NCBI GenBank assembly: GCA_040755975.1
Contig: JBFLZY010000004.1
Coordinates: 1-64,000, forward strand
DNA length: 64,000 nt
From: JAIMBK01 sp040755975
GTDB taxonomy: Bacteria > Bacillota > Desulfotomaculia > Desulfotomaculales > Nap2-2B
Reading direction: 5' to 3'
Program-made: the position numbers and the translations under genes
In this document: in pieces, positions 51,068-59,511 of the stretch
How positions within the stretch are numbered: the first letter of the stretch is position 1
Layout: every line of letters starts with the position of its first letter
The notes under the pieces: generated by a model
The model's database searches: none
What the model saw: only the letters and a program-made list of their open reading frames with translations
Told to the model about the DNA's origin: nothing

Positions 51068-52462
51068 TTAGGGAGCGGGAGATTCGCGGAAAGCCGGTAC
51101 CGTGTTATCCCGCGAGGCAATTCCCCTACCTACCGGAGCGCCGAGAACCAGGTCGGCGTAGCCATCTTCACCGTGCTGGGTGAGATCCAGCCCGTGTTCT
51201 TCTTCCTCCGTGCTGACGCGCAACCTGATTGCGAGGCCGATCAGTTTTAAAACAACCAGCGTCAATACTGCGGCAAAAACCCAGGTGCTGGCGACGCCAA
51301 TAAGCTGGATCCAGAGTTGGGCGGGATTGCCGAAGAACAGGCCGTCCGCGCCGGCGGAGTTCACGGCGGTGGAGGCAAACAGACCGGTGGCCAGGGCGCC
51401 CCAGGTGCCCCCGATACCATGCACCCCAAAAACATCCAGCGAGTCGTCGTAGCCAAGCCGGGCCTTCAGGATGCTCACGGCCAGGTAACAGACGATTCCG
51501 GCCACCAGGCCGATGAGCAGGGCGGCTACCGGCCCCACGAAACCCGCGGCCGGAGTTATAGCCACCAGTCCGGCCACGCAGCCACTGGCCGCGCCCAGCA
51601 TGGTTGGTTTGCCGTGGCGAAGCCACTCTGCAAAAACCCAGGATAGGGCTGCCATGGCGGCGGCGGTGTTCGTCACCGTGAAGGCGCTGGCAGCCAGGCC
51701 GCCAGCGGAGAGCGCGCTCCCGGCGTTAAAGCCAAACCAGCCGAACCACAGCAGCGCCGCCCCGAGCACCGTCATGGGCAGGTGGTGGGGAAGAATAGGC
51801 TCGCTGCCGTAACCTTTCCGCCGCCCCAGGACGAGGGCGGCAACCAGGCCGGAAATTCCGGAACTGATGTGCACCACCGTTCCTCCCGCGAAATCCAGGG
51901 CACCCATTTCCCGCAGCCAGCCGCCCACGCCCCAAACCCAGTGCGCCAGCGGATCGTAGACAAAAGTCGTCCAGAGCAGAATAAAGGCAAGAAAAGCCGG
52001 AAAACGCATTCTTTCGGCAACCGAGCCGGTGATCAAAGCGGCCGTGATGATGGCAAACATCAACTGAAAAACCATAAAGGTCTGGTGGGGAATGGTGGCC
52101 GCGTAGTCGGGGTTGGGTTCCTGGCCCACTCCCTTTAAACCCAGCCAGTCCAGCGCCCCGATCAGATGGTTCTGGTCGGGGCCAAACGCTAGGCTGTAAC
52201 CGAAGAGTACCCACTGGACGGAAATAAGACAGATGATCATGAAACACTGCATAATGATGCTCAAAACGTTTTTCTTGCGTACCATCCCACCGTAAAAGAA
52301 GGCGACTCCCGGGGTCATGATCATCACCAGCGCGGCGCTGATCAAGATAAAGGTGGTGTCTCCGGTATCCACTTCTCCCGCACCGGCCAGGGCCAGACCC
52401 GGAAAGCCCAGCAGAGCCAGCAAAAACAGAAGCAGCACTAATCTTCTTGACCGACTTTGCAT
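51068..52462 (-). CDS. amt: Ammonium transporter Amt
   Basis: A 464-residue ammonium channel with a cleavable-looking N-terminal signal (RRLVLLLFLLALLGFPGLALA) and eleven helices. TPGVAFFYGGMVRKKN, AHWVWGVGGWL and DVFGVHGIGGTWGALATGLFA are family landmarks, and the twin pore histidines lie in the last motif and in VVHISSGISG. It is expressed behind two serial terminators (52643-52684 and 52562-52607). glnK follows. Confidence 0.95.
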   Translation of the reverse strand: MQSRSRRLVLLLFLLALLGFPGLALAGAGEVDTGDTTFILISAALVMIMTPGVAFFYGGMVRKKNVLSIIMQCFMIICLISVQWVLFGYSLAFGPDQNHLIGALDWLGLKGVGQEPNPDYAATIPHQTFMVFQLMFAIITAALITGSVAERMRFPAFLAFILLWTTFVYDPLAHWVWGVGGWLREMGALDFAGGTVVHISSGISGLVAALVLGRRKGYGSEPILPHHLPMTVLGAALLWFGWFGFNAGSALSAGGLAASAFTVTNTAAAMAALSWVFAEWLRHGKPTMLGAASGCVAGLVAITPAAGFVGPVAALLIGLVAGIVCYLAVSILKARLGYDDSLDVFGVHGIGGTWGALATGLFASTAVNSAGADGLFFGNPAQLWIQLIGVASTWVFAAVLTLVVLKLIGLAIRLRVSTEEEEHGLDLTQHGEDGYADLVLGAPVGRGIASRDNTVPAFRESPAP

Positions 52463-52561
52463 TAGAAATACCTCCCCTGATTGTTTTATTTTGCTTAAAG
52501 CGTTTCGGGAGCGGAGGGGCCCTGCTCCTTTCTCCCAAGACGCGTTCGGCCGAAGAAAACG

Positions 52562-52607
52562 AAAAGGCGCCGATCAAGAGAGCAGCGCTGCCCCGAAAAG
52601 CGCCTTT
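52562..52607 (-). terminator. Second terminator in the amt leader
   Basis: On the minus strand AAAGGCGC (52607-52600) pairs with GCGCCTTT (52570-52563), enclosing the palindrome GCAGCGCTGC, and is followed by TCGTTTTC. It lies about 100 bases ahead of the amt start and would stop any transcript that passed the first hairpin. Confidence 0.6.
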
Positions 52608-52642
52608 GCCATTTTGCCTTGCGAAATAGATCCTAAAAAAGC

Positions 52643-52684
52643 TAAAAAAGCCTTTCAGTCAGGATCTTCCCTGGCTAAAAGGCT
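52643..52684 (-). terminator. First terminator in the amt leader
   Basis: On the minus strand AGCCTTT (52684-52678) pairs with AAAGGCT (52655-52649), and inside it AGCCAGG with CCTGACT. TTTTTA follows. It begins only about 33 bases after the predicted transcription start, so it is an attenuator of amt rather than the end of another gene; no minus-strand gene lies upstream of it. Confidence 0.7.
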
Positions 52685-52696
52685 CCCTCGCCGGAT

Positions 52697-52712
52697 AATA
52701 CTTCCCTGTATT
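52697..52712 (-). promoter_or_regulatory. 5' hexaloop hairpin of the amt leader
   Basis: At the very start of the predicted amt transcript AATAC pairs with GTATT around the six-base loop AGGGAA (minus strand). A at position 1 and G at position 4 of a hexaloop is the pattern bound by ANTAR antiterminators, which act on nitrogen genes in some Clostridia. A second hexaloop with the same pattern was not clear. Confidence 0.35.
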
Positions 52713-52723
52713 AACTTAAGCAG

Positions 52724-52752
52724 ATTTTAAATCAGGTTGATGATTTAGTCAA
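52724..52752 (-). promoter_or_regulatory. SigA promoter of amt-glnK
   Basis: On the minus strand TTGACT (52752-52747) and TAAAAT (52729-52724) are 17 bases apart. Transcription should start near 52717, about 255 bases upstream of the amt start, leaving a long leader with two terminators. Confidence 0.65.
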
Positions 52753-53029
52753 GGGGGCAGGAAAAATTTTTTTTAATTGAAAAGACCCTGCCAAAAATAA
52801 CCACCCAGGGTTAGCTAACACTTTTCTATTTCGTTCATAAGATAAAAAGTGCCGGAAGGTTGCGAAGCGGGAACTCCGGCCCGGGCAACGGCGCCCTCCA
52901 AATCAGTTGTCAGTCGTCGGACGTCAGAAGTCAGATTTAACTTTGCAAAAGCTAGGTTTTTGAAATTTTTCGCTGAAATAGTTTCTGGCGTCCGGAAAGC
53001 ACAAAAAAGTTTTTTGGAGGGAGAACCAG
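52753..53029 (+). other. Leader region of asnB
   Basis: No gene is seen between the amt promoter and asnB. Two hairpins abut: CACTTTT 52819-52825 with AAAAGTG 52845-52851, and GCCGGA 52851-52856 with TCCGGC 52875-52880. A GTCGGACGTCAGAAGTCAG phrase follows at about 52916-52934. No convincing promoter or T-box was found. The asnB ribosome binding site TTGGAGGGAG lies at the right end. Confidence 0.4.
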
Positions 53030-54877
53030 ATGTGCGGAATAACGGGCTGGGTAGATTTGGAAGTTGATCTTTTGCAAAAAGGTCCCGTTTTGGAAGCAAT
53101 GGCCGAGACGCTATCCTGCCGGGGGCCGGATGACAGCGGGGTCTGGGTTTCCCCGTCGGCGGGCCTGGCGCACCGCCGCCTGGTCGTAATTGACCCGGAA
53201 GGCGGCGGTCAGCCCATGATCCGCCGGCGCGGCGAGAACCTGTACGTACTCGCCTATAACGGCGAACTTTATAATACTGCCGAATTGCGCGCAGAGCTGG
53301 CGGCCAAAGGGTATCGTTTTCTTGGTCACTCGGATACGGAAGTTTTGCTGGCGGCTTACATGGAATGGGGAAAGGGGTGTGTGGAGCGCCTCAACGGCAT
53401 TTTTGCCTTTGCCGTTTGGAGCGAGAGCGATCGGCAGCTGTTTTTGGCCCGCGACCGGCTGGGGGTGAAGCCGCTCTTTTACACCTTGCGCGGCAATACT
53501 TTTCTTTTCGGATCGGAACCCAAATCCCTGCTTGCCCACCCGGCAGTCCAACCGGAGGTAGACGCCGAGGGTCTGGCCGAGCTTTTTTTGATCGGTCCCG
53601 CCCGGACACCCGGACAGGGGGTGTTCCGCGGCATTCGGGAACTTCTGCCGGGGTACTGGCTGGTTTACGACCCAAAGGGAATCCGGACCGGCCGGTACTG
53701 GTCCCTGGAAAGCAAACCGCATACAGACGATCTGGCGGCTACCGCCGCAAAAGTTCGCTACCTTCTGGAAGACGCCGTCAAAAGGCAGCTTGTTTCCGAC
53801 GTTCCCCTTTGCACGTTGTTGTCGGGGGGACTGGACTCCAGCGCCATTACCGCTTTTGCCGCCAAAGAACTGGCGCGGGGCGGCAAAGGGCCGCTGGCTA
53901 CTTACTCCGTGGACTACGTGGACAACGATCGCCATTTCCGGCCGAACCGCTTCCAGCCGAATTCCGACGCGCCTTGGGCGCCGAAGATCGCCTCTCTGTT
54001 CGGCACGCTTCACCAAACCGTCTTCATTGATACGCCCGAGCTGGTCGACGCCCTGACAATTGCCTTGCGGGCGCGGGATCTGCCGGGGATGGTCGATATC
54101 GATGCCTCTCTTTATCTTTTTTCCCGGGCGGTAAAAAAGGGGGCCACCGTGGCCCTGGCGGGGGAGTGTGCCGACGAAATATTCGGCGGCTACCCCTGGT
54201 GCCGGAACGGGGAAGTTTTGGATAACGGGGTCTTTCCCTGGATGCGCCTCTTACCCGAGCGGGTACGCCTGCTTTCCCCGGAGCTGATCAACTGCATCCG
54301 GCCTCGCGAATATGTAAACAGCCGCTGCCGGGAGGCCCTGGCGGAAGTACCCGCCCTGCCGGGCGAAAGCCGGTTTGAGGCCGGGATGCGCCGGATTCTC
54401 TACCTGAACATTACGCGCTGGATGCCCGTCCTGCTCGACCGCATGGACCGCATGAGCATGGCGGCGGGCCTGGAAGTCCGGGTCCCTTTCTGCGACCACC
54501 ACCTCGTCGAATACGTGTGGAATATCCCCTGGACAGTGAAAAGTTGTGACCAACGGGAAAAGGGCATCTTGCGCCGGGCTTTGGCCGGCATTTTGCCGGC
54601 AGATATCCTGACCCGGCGCAAAAGCCCTTACCCGAAGACGCACAACCCGACCTACCTGGAAGCTGTGCGCACCTGGTTCCGGCACATTTTGGACGATGCC
54701 GCCGCGCCTCTTCGCCAACTGATCGACGTGGACTACGGGCGCGAAATCGTCCGCACCGGCGCGGCAGCTTTTGATCCGGCGTGGTTCGGCCAGCTTATGG
54801 GCGGCGCTCAGCTTTTCGCCTACCTGGTTCAAATTGATACCTGGTTGCGGGAATACCGGGTCCAGATCCGGCTTTAG
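53030..54877 (+). CDS. asnB: Asparagine synthetase (glutamine-hydrolysing)
   Basis: A 615-residue class II amidotransferase that makes asparagine from aspartate, glutamine and ATP. Cys2 of MCGITGW is the nucleophile; SCRGPDDSG and YNGELYNTAELR belong to the glutaminase domain, and the synthetase P-loop is LLSGGLDSSAI near residue 265. LDRMDRMSMAAGLEVRVPFCD is typical of the C-terminal half. GGAGGG precedes the ATG. It diverges from amt-glnK, grouping nitrogen genes. Confidence 0.94.
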   Translation: MCGITGWVDLEVDLLQKGPVLEAMAETLSCRGPDDSGVWVSPSAGLAHRRLVVIDPEGGGQPMIRRRGENLYVLAYNGELYNTAELRAELAAKGYRFLGHSDTEVLLAAYMEWGKGCVERLNGIFAFAVWSESDRQLFLARDRLGVKPLFYTLRGNTFLFGSEPKSLLAHPAVQPEVDAEGLAELFLIGPARTPGQGVFRGIRELLPGYWLVYDPKGIRTGRYWSLESKPHTDDLAATAAKVRYLLEDAVKRQLVSDVPLCTLLSGGLDSSAITAFAAKELARGGKGPLATYSVDYVDNDRHFRPNRFQPNSDAPWAPKIASLFGTLHQTVFIDTPELVDALTIALRARDLPGMVDIDASLYLFSRAVKKGATVALAGECADEIFGGYPWCRNGEVLDNGVFPWMRLLPERVRLLSPELINCIRPREYVNSRCREALAEVPALPGESRFEAGMRRILYLNITRWMPVLLDRMDRMSMAAGLEVRVPFCDHHLVEYVWNIPWTVKSCDQREKGILRRALAGILPADILTRRKSPYPKTHNPTYLEAVRTWFRHILDDAAAPLRQLIDVDYGREIVRTGAAAFDPAWFGQLMGGAQLFAYLVQIDTWLREYRVQIRL

Positions 54878-55010
54878 CAATTGGGGTGCTTGGGTTCTCA
54901 AAAGGGACGGCATGTTTTAGTGACGGTTTGTAATCGTAACTTAATAAAATTTTTTTAAGGGACAAGGAAATTATTAGTTTTATCTAGAAAGAATAACTTG
55001 GAGAGGAAAA

Positions 55011-55070
55011 ATGAGAAAAATTGAACAACTAGCAATAGGTAGGGATGCTGCATGCGACCACAGGTGTTGA
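55011..55070 (+). CDS. Possible 19-residue leader peptide
   Basis: A 19-codon frame with GGAGAGG five bases ahead of its ATG, better placed than the site of the acyl-CoA dehydrogenase gene whose start (55052) it overlaps. The product (basic, two late cysteines, MRKIEQLAIGRDAACDHRC) resembles nothing I know. It could couple translation to the next gene, or be chance. Confidence 0.3.
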   Translation: MRKIEQLAIGRDAACDHRC

Positions 55071-56197
55071 TTGAAGGAGAAAATATTTATCAGGCGATGG
55101 TCAATTTTTTGGCGCAAAAATTAGCCGGGAACTGCAAGCGCCTTGAAAACGACCCCGTTTTCAGGCGCGAGTTTTATCGTGAAATGGGCGCTTGCGGAAT
55201 TATGGGGATGGCCGGACCCAAACCCTACGGTAATTCTTTTTCCTTTCGGCGAATGGCTTCGATCTTTGAAGAGGTAGCGAAAAGTTCAGTAGGCCTGGCG
55301 ATTTCCCTGGCTGCCCACACCATTTGTGTTTATATGATTGGCCGGTGGGGGTCGGACGCCCAGAAAAAACGCTTGCTTCCCGCGCTTTGCCGGGGTGAGA
55401 AATTGGGGGCTTTTTGTCTGACCGAACCCAAAACCGGCTCCGATGCAAAAAACCTGGGGATGAGAGCCGTTTCTGCGCCGCAAGGGTACACCCTGCAGGG
55501 AACCAAAACCTTTGTCACCAATGGGGGTGAAGCTTCGGTATATATAGTTTTAGCCCGGGTTAAGTGCCCGGATGAAGACAATCCCGGCGGCGGCAAGATC
55601 ACGGCTTTTATTGTGGAGGATACAGTCGCGAACCTGGCGATTAAACCTTACCGGGAGCAAAAAGTCGGCTTTGGCTCCTTCCCCATTGCCCTGTTGTGTT
55701 TTAGAGGGAGCGTGGTTGCGAAAGAAAACCGGTTGGGAGAAGAGGGTGAGGGATTTCGTCTGGCCATGAAAACATTGGAAGTAAGCAAGGTTAACATGGG
55801 GGCGATTGGCGTGGGTCTGGCCGAGGCTGCCTACCGGTCGGCGGTAGCTTATGCCCGGCGCCGTAAACAGTTCTCCCGAAGGATTGCCGATTTTCAGGCT
55901 GTTCAGTTTATGATCGTTGATATGTATACAAAAATTAAAGCGGCCCGGTTATTGGTTCGGGACGCCGCCGAGCAGTTCGATACCGGACGGGCCGAAGGGT
56001 ATGAGTCGGCCATGGCGAAATGTTATGCCACTGACATTGCCATCCAGGTTGTGACCGATGCCGCCCAGGTATTAGGCGGGGCCGGGCTCCTGGTTCATTC
56101 TCTGGAGAAAAACCTCTGGGAAGCCAAGCTGTTGCAAATTCTGGAAGGCACTAACCAGATCCAGCGAATGATTATTGCCCGTCATTTGCTTGAGTAA
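55052..56197 (+). CDS. Acyl-CoA dehydrogenase
   Basis: A 381-residue flavoenzyme that oxidises an acyl-CoA to the 2-enoyl-CoA. AFCLTEPKTGSDAKN and FVTNGGEASVYIVLA bind FAD and substrate, RRKQFSRRIADFQAVQFMI and QVLGGAGLL complete the C-terminal domain, and the catalytic glutamate is in LEGTNQIQRMIIARH near residue 368. No ETF, thiolase or CoA ligase is adjacent, so substrate chain length cannot be told. The site before ATG 55052 (TAGGGATG) is weak; a leader frame with a strong site overlaps it. Confidence 0.9.
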   Translation: MRPQVLIEGENIYQAMVNFLAQKLAGNCKRLENDPVFRREFYREMGACGIMGMAGPKPYGNSFSFRRMASIFEEVAKSSVGLAISLAAHTICVYMIGRWGSDAQKKRLLPALCRGEKLGAFCLTEPKTGSDAKNLGMRAVSAPQGYTLQGTKTFVTNGGEASVYIVLARVKCPDEDNPGGGKITAFIVEDTVANLAIKPYREQKVGFGSFPIALLCFRGSVVAKENRLGEEGEGFRLAMKTLEVSKVNMGAIGVGLAEAAYRSAVAYARRRKQFSRRIADFQAVQFMIVDMYTKIKAARLLVRDAAEQFDTGRAEGYESAMAKCYATDIAIQVVTDAAQVLGGAGLLVHSLEKNLWEAKLLQILEGTNQIQRMIIARHLLE

Positions 56198-56272
56198 AAG
56201 AAATGTGGAAAAATAAAATCTTATGTGCTATTATATTCAGAAGTAACGCATTGAGTGAAGGGAAGATCGCTG

Positions 56273-56785
56273 ATGAAGCACACTCTGGCGGTCCTGGTTT
56301 TAAACAAACCGGGCGTTCTGGCCAGGATTTCCGGGCTTTTGAGCAGACGGGTTTTTAATATCGAAAGCATCACCGCCGGTTATACGGAGGAGCAGGACAT
56401 CACCCGGATTACCCTGGTCATCAACGGCGACGATCGGGAACTGGATCAGGTAATTAAACAGCTATCCAAGTTAATTGACGTTATTAAGATCCGGAAACTG
56501 GAAAGCCCTGATACAATTGAGCGGGAGCTTGCTCTGATTAAAGTGAAGGCCCATCCTGCGCGGCGTTCAGATATAGTTGCTATAGTGGAAATTTTTCGCG
56601 CCAACATTGTGGACATAAACCGGGAAACGGTCGTAATTGAACTCACCGGCGACGAAGAAAAGATCAATGCTCTCTGCTCCGTTCTGGAGGAGCACGGGAT
56701 TGTGGAAATGGTCCGCACCGGCAAGATTGCCATCGGCAGGGGGCCCGGCGCGGTCAAATACCTGCCGGACGGCAACGGCGGTTAA
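56273..56785 (+). CDS. ilvN: Acetolactate synthase small subunit (orphan)
   Basis: A 170-residue regulatory subunit that in the family confers valine feedback on acetolactate synthase. The N-terminal ACT domain has HTLAVLVLNKPGVLARISGLLSRRVFNIESITAG, and a second ACT-like domain covers about 80-160 (ELALIKVKAHPARRSDIVAIVEIFRANIVDI). ATG 56273 follows GAAGGGAAG. The catalytic subunit IlvB and other branched-chain genes are not nearby, so it is an orphan or second copy. Confidence 0.88.
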   Translation: MKHTLAVLVLNKPGVLARISGLLSRRVFNIESITAGYTEEQDITRITLVINGDDRELDQVIKQLSKLIDVIKIRKLESPDTIERELALIKVKAHPARRSDIVAIVEIFRANIVDINRETVVIELTGDEEKINALCSVLEEHGIVEMVRTGKIAIGRGPGAVKYLPDGNGG

Positions 56786-56800
56786 AGGAGCGTGAATTGA

Positions 56801-57502
56801 TTGTCCGCTGTCATCGGGGTTACCTGCGGTTGGGATGATGACAGGGGAAGGTATTATCTAAATTCTTTATATGTCCGGGCGATCGTGGCCGCGGGGGGAA
56901 CGCCGGTCCTGATCCCGGATTGTCTTGGACGGGATGAAATCCACAGGCTGGTTTCTTTAATCAACGGGTTGTTGCTGACCGGCGGCGGAGACGTTGATCC
57001 CGTATATTTTGGGGAAGAACCTCTGCCGGCCTGCGGGGAAATTACTCCGGCGCGGGACGCCCTGGAAGTGGAACTGGTGAAAGCGAGTCTGGCCGCAGGC
57101 TTACCCGTTTTTGGGATCTGCCGGGGAGCCCAGGTGCTGAACATTGCCGCCGGGGGTGATCTTTACCAGGATATCAGCACCCAGATTAAAGGTTCTCTGC
57201 GGCACAACCAGCGAGCGCCTCTTTGGGCCCCCACCCATAACATTCAGATCGAGCCAGGCACCTTGCTGGAATCTATTTTTCAGGAAAAGGTTGTCCGGGT
57301 GAACACCTTTCATCACCAGGCAATCCGCAACCCTGCACCGGGGTTTATTGTTTGTGCCCGTTCCAGCGACGGGGTGGTTGAGGCAATCGAAAGCATCAAT
57401 CACCGGTTTGTCCTGGGCGTTCAGTGTCACCCGGAAGGGATGTGGGAAAGGGAACCCCGCTTCTTAAGACTTTTTGCCGCGCTGGTGGAGGCCAGCAAAT
57501 AA
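56801..57502 (+). CDS. Gamma-glutamyl amide hydrolase-like protein (peptidase C26)
   Basis: A 233-residue class I amidotransferase-like hydrolase. The nucleophile cysteine is in FGICRGAQVLNIAAGGDLYQD near residue 105, TGGGDVDPVYFGEE is the oxyanion-side motif, and the His-Glu pair is in GVQCHPEGMWE. This matches the PuuD/YvdE type that hydrolyses gamma-glutamyl amides such as gamma-glutamyl-GABA. TTG 56801 follows AAAGGAG, 15 bases after ilvN. No polyamine genes are adjacent. Confidence 0.82.
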   Translation: MSAVIGVTCGWDDDRGRYYLNSLYVRAIVAAGGTPVLIPDCLGRDEIHRLVSLINGLLLTGGGDVDPVYFGEEPLPACGEITPARDALEVELVKASLAAGLPVFGICRGAQVLNIAAGGDLYQDISTQIKGSLRHNQRAPLWAPTHNIQIEPGTLLESIFQEKVVRVNTFHHQAIRNPAPGFIVCARSSDGVVEAIESINHRFVLGVQCHPEGMWEREPRFLRLFAALVEASK

Positions 57503-57581
57503 ACTTGTAAGCCGCACCTCCGAAAAAATTACACAATTTCCCATGGAATTTTTGGATCTGTTGGAGGTAAATCAGTTTTCT

Positions 57582-57588
57582 TGTCGAA
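57582..57588 (+). promoter_or_regulatory. 0A-box-like site ahead of spo0F
   Basis: TGTCGAA, a perfect match to the Spo0A-binding heptamer, lies 67 bases before the spo0F start. GGAGGTAAAT at about 57561-57570 with GTCGAAGAA nearby loosely resembles a SigH promoter. Both would fit control of a phosphorelay gene, but a seven-base match can occur by chance. Confidence 0.4.
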
Positions 57589-57654
57589 GAAAAATAAACG
57601 GAAATATCTTGTGTAAATGTCAGTATATGTCGCACAATGTCGGAGGTGTCAAAA

Positions 57655-58017
57655 ATGAAAAATGTATCGGATGTGCTGGTTGTTGACGACCAGCCGGGAA
57701 TGCGGCAGTTGCTGCGTTCCGTAGTGGAGGAAGTGGGGTATAAAGTGTACCTGGCCGAAAATGGCCTGGAGGCCGTTGCAATGGTGCGGAAGATCCGCCC
57801 GCAGCTGGTCTTTATGGATGTAAAGATGCCGGTGATGGACGGGTTGGAAGCGTTAAGGGAGATAAAGGAAATTGCTCCCGAAACTGAGGTAATTATGATG
57901 ACCGCTTATATTTCCGAGGAAATTAAAAGCCAGGTCAAAGAAATGGGAGCCCGGTGTTGCCTGGCCAAACCTTTTGAAATAGAAAAGGTGAAAAGACTTT
58001 TAAGAGATCATTCTTAA
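57655..58017 (+). CDS. spo0F: Spo0F-like single-domain response regulator
   Basis: A 120-residue receiver without an output domain. VLVVDDQPGMRQLL holds the acidic pair, FMDVKMPVMDG the phosphorylated aspartate near residue 55, MMTAYISEE the conserved threonine and LAKPFEIEKVKRLL the lysine. Length and sequence fit Spo0F, the middle carrier of the sporulation phosphorelay, but a CheY-like role cannot be excluded. ATG 57655 follows GGAGGTG. It is monocistronic. Confidence 0.75.
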   Translation: MKNVSDVLVVDDQPGMRQLLRSVVEEVGYKVYLAENGLEAVAMVRKIRPQLVFMDVKMPVMDGLEALREIKEIAPETEVIMMTAYISEEIKSQVKEMGARCCLAKPFEIEKVKRLLRDHS

Positions 58018-58092
58018 ACACTCAGGTTCCTTAAAAAAGGAATTCTTCGCTGCCCTGCGAATATAATGAAGGAGAATTAAATATCCGGATTG

Positions 58093-58280
58093 ACCCATAG
58101 GGGTGCCCCGGCACTCAAAATACACTAAACGTCTTGCGGCCATGAGGCGGTGTTTTTGGTAAATGGCGACTGGTCCTGAAGAAACGTTGCGTGCTTGAGT
58201 GCCAGGGCTGAGAAAAGCGTTTTTAAAGCTTTACCCTTTGAACCTGATCTGGATCATGCCAGCGTAGGGAATGGGTATTA
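58093..58280 (+). promoter_or_regulatory. TPP riboswitch with enlarged P3
   Basis: A thiamine pyrophosphate aptamer. Conserved pieces are GGGGTGCC at about 58100-58107, GGCTGAGA at 58206-58213 and ACCCTTTGAACCTGATCTGG from 58233, ending GCGTAGGGAA. P1 is ACCCA 58093-58097 with TGGGT 58272-58276. Between the first two pieces is a long extra arm: GGCACTCAA 58110-58118 pairs with TTGAGTGCC 58195-58203 around about 76 bases. TGGGTAT at 58272-58278 can pair with ATACCCA at 58294-58300, the antiterminator. Confidence 0.95.
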
Positions 58281-58293
58281 GAAATCTAAGATT

Positions 58294-58322
58294 ATACCCA
58301 CCCTCAGGCGGTGGGTATTTTT
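58294..58322 (+). terminator. TPP-controlled terminator
   Basis: ATACCCACC 58294-58302 pairs with GGTGGGTAT 58310-58318, followed by T. It forms when TPP holds the 3' side of P1; without TPP, TGGGTAT of P1 takes up the left arm. It lies 21 bases ahead of thiE. Confidence 0.9.
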
Positions 58323-58342
58323 GTGCAAGGAGAGCGGCGGAT

Positions 58343-59434
58343 ATGAAAACTTACGAGAGCGGCCTGTACCGGGTGATCGACGCCAATTTTAACCGGGCCC
58401 GGGAAGGGATTCGGGTATTGGAAGAGGTAGCCCGTTTTGTTCTCGAAGATATTGACCTGGCGGGCCGGTGCAGGTCTCTCCGGCACCGTTTGCGCGTCCA
58501 GCAGCAAGTTGTTCCGGGCGCCCCCCGGCGTTTGCTGGAAGCCAGGGATGCGGCGGCCGATGTCGGGTTGAACTTGTCCGCCGTTCAAGAATACCGGCGG
58601 ATGGGTTACCTGGATTTGGTGACGGCCAACTTTAAGCGGGTGCAGGAAGCGCTCCGCGTGCTGGAGGAATACACAAAATTCTTCAGGCCCGATCAGGAAT
58701 TTAAGGAAATCCGTTTTGAGGTATACGAACTGGAAAAGAAAATGATGATGCAGCCCGGCTTAAAGGATTTTTCGGGGCCGGAAAGGCAACTTGATTACAG
58801 CCTGTATGTGATTGTCGGAGAAAAATTCACTCTGGGGAGGCCTCTCGACGAAGTTGTGGAGGCGGCTATCGCTGGCGGCGCCACGGTAATTCAACTGCGG
58901 GAAAAAGACTGTCCGGCCCGACGGCTCATCGAAGCGGGAATGATCTTGCGCCGCCTGACCCGGGAAAAAGAGGTGCCTTTGATCGTCAACGACCGGGTAG
59001 ACGTTGCCTTAGCCGTGGGAGCGGACGGCGTGCACCTGGGCCAGGATGACTTGCCGCTGGCGGTGGCCAGGGAGATTTTAGGTCCGGGCAAGGTAATCGG
59101 CATCTCCACCCACAGTGTGGAGGAGGCTCTCCTGGCCCAGCAGCAGGGGGCGGATTACATCGGGGTAGGCCCGATTTACGAGACAAAAACCAAGGATGCC
59201 GCCGGTAATCCTGTGGGGCTGGAACTTTTAAGACAGATGGCGGGAAAGATAACCATCCCCAGAGTGGCCATCGGGGGAATTACGGCGGAAAATGCTTACG
59301 AGGTTGTTCTGGCCGGTGCCGATGGCGTGGCGGTAATTACCGCGGTGGCCAGCGCTGCCGATGTCGAAGGGGCTGTTTCGGCGCTGGGCGCGGCGGTAAG
59401 GAGAGCGAAACTTGCCAGGCAAACAAGTTTTTAG
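58343..59434 (+). CDS. thiE: Thiamine-phosphate synthase with N-terminal ThiD2 domain
   Basis: A 363-residue fusion. Residues 1-135 form an all-helical ThiD2-type domain (RVIDANFNRAREGIRVLEEV and again FKRVQEALRVLEEYTKF), known fused to ThiE and thought to phosphorylate the pyrimidine. Residues 150-363 are ThiE, joining thiazole and pyrimidine phosphates: IQLREKDCPARRLIEAG, VNDRVDVALAVGADGVHLGQDD, VGPIYETKTK and VAIGGITAENA. AAGGAGAG precedes the ATG at 58343. It is controlled by the TPP riboswitch and followed by thiC. Confidence 0.93.
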   Translation: MKTYESGLYRVIDANFNRAREGIRVLEEVARFVLEDIDLAGRCRSLRHRLRVQQQVVPGAPRRLLEARDAAADVGLNLSAVQEYRRMGYLDLVTANFKRVQEALRVLEEYTKFFRPDQEFKEIRFEVYELEKKMMMQPGLKDFSGPERQLDYSLYVIVGEKFTLGRPLDEVVEAAIAGGATVIQLREKDCPARRLIEAGMILRRLTREKEVPLIVNDRVDVALAVGADGVHLGQDDLPLAVAREILGPGKVIGISTHSVEEALLAQQQGADYIGVGPIYETKTKDAAGNPVGLELLRQMAGKITIPRVAIGGITAENAYEVVLAGADGVAVITAVASAADVEGAVSALGAAVRRAKLARQTSF

Positions 59435-59511
59435 CCAGAGAGGACACAGAGGGCACAAAGTATGTTTGACACACTCTCTGGGGCCAATTTTAAAAAACGG
59501 GGGTTTTAGCA

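Noticed and set aside
51726..52577. Second minus-strand frame overlapping amt and its leader.
   Set aside because: It is a different frame of amt and runs through the leader terminator; amt is the real gene.
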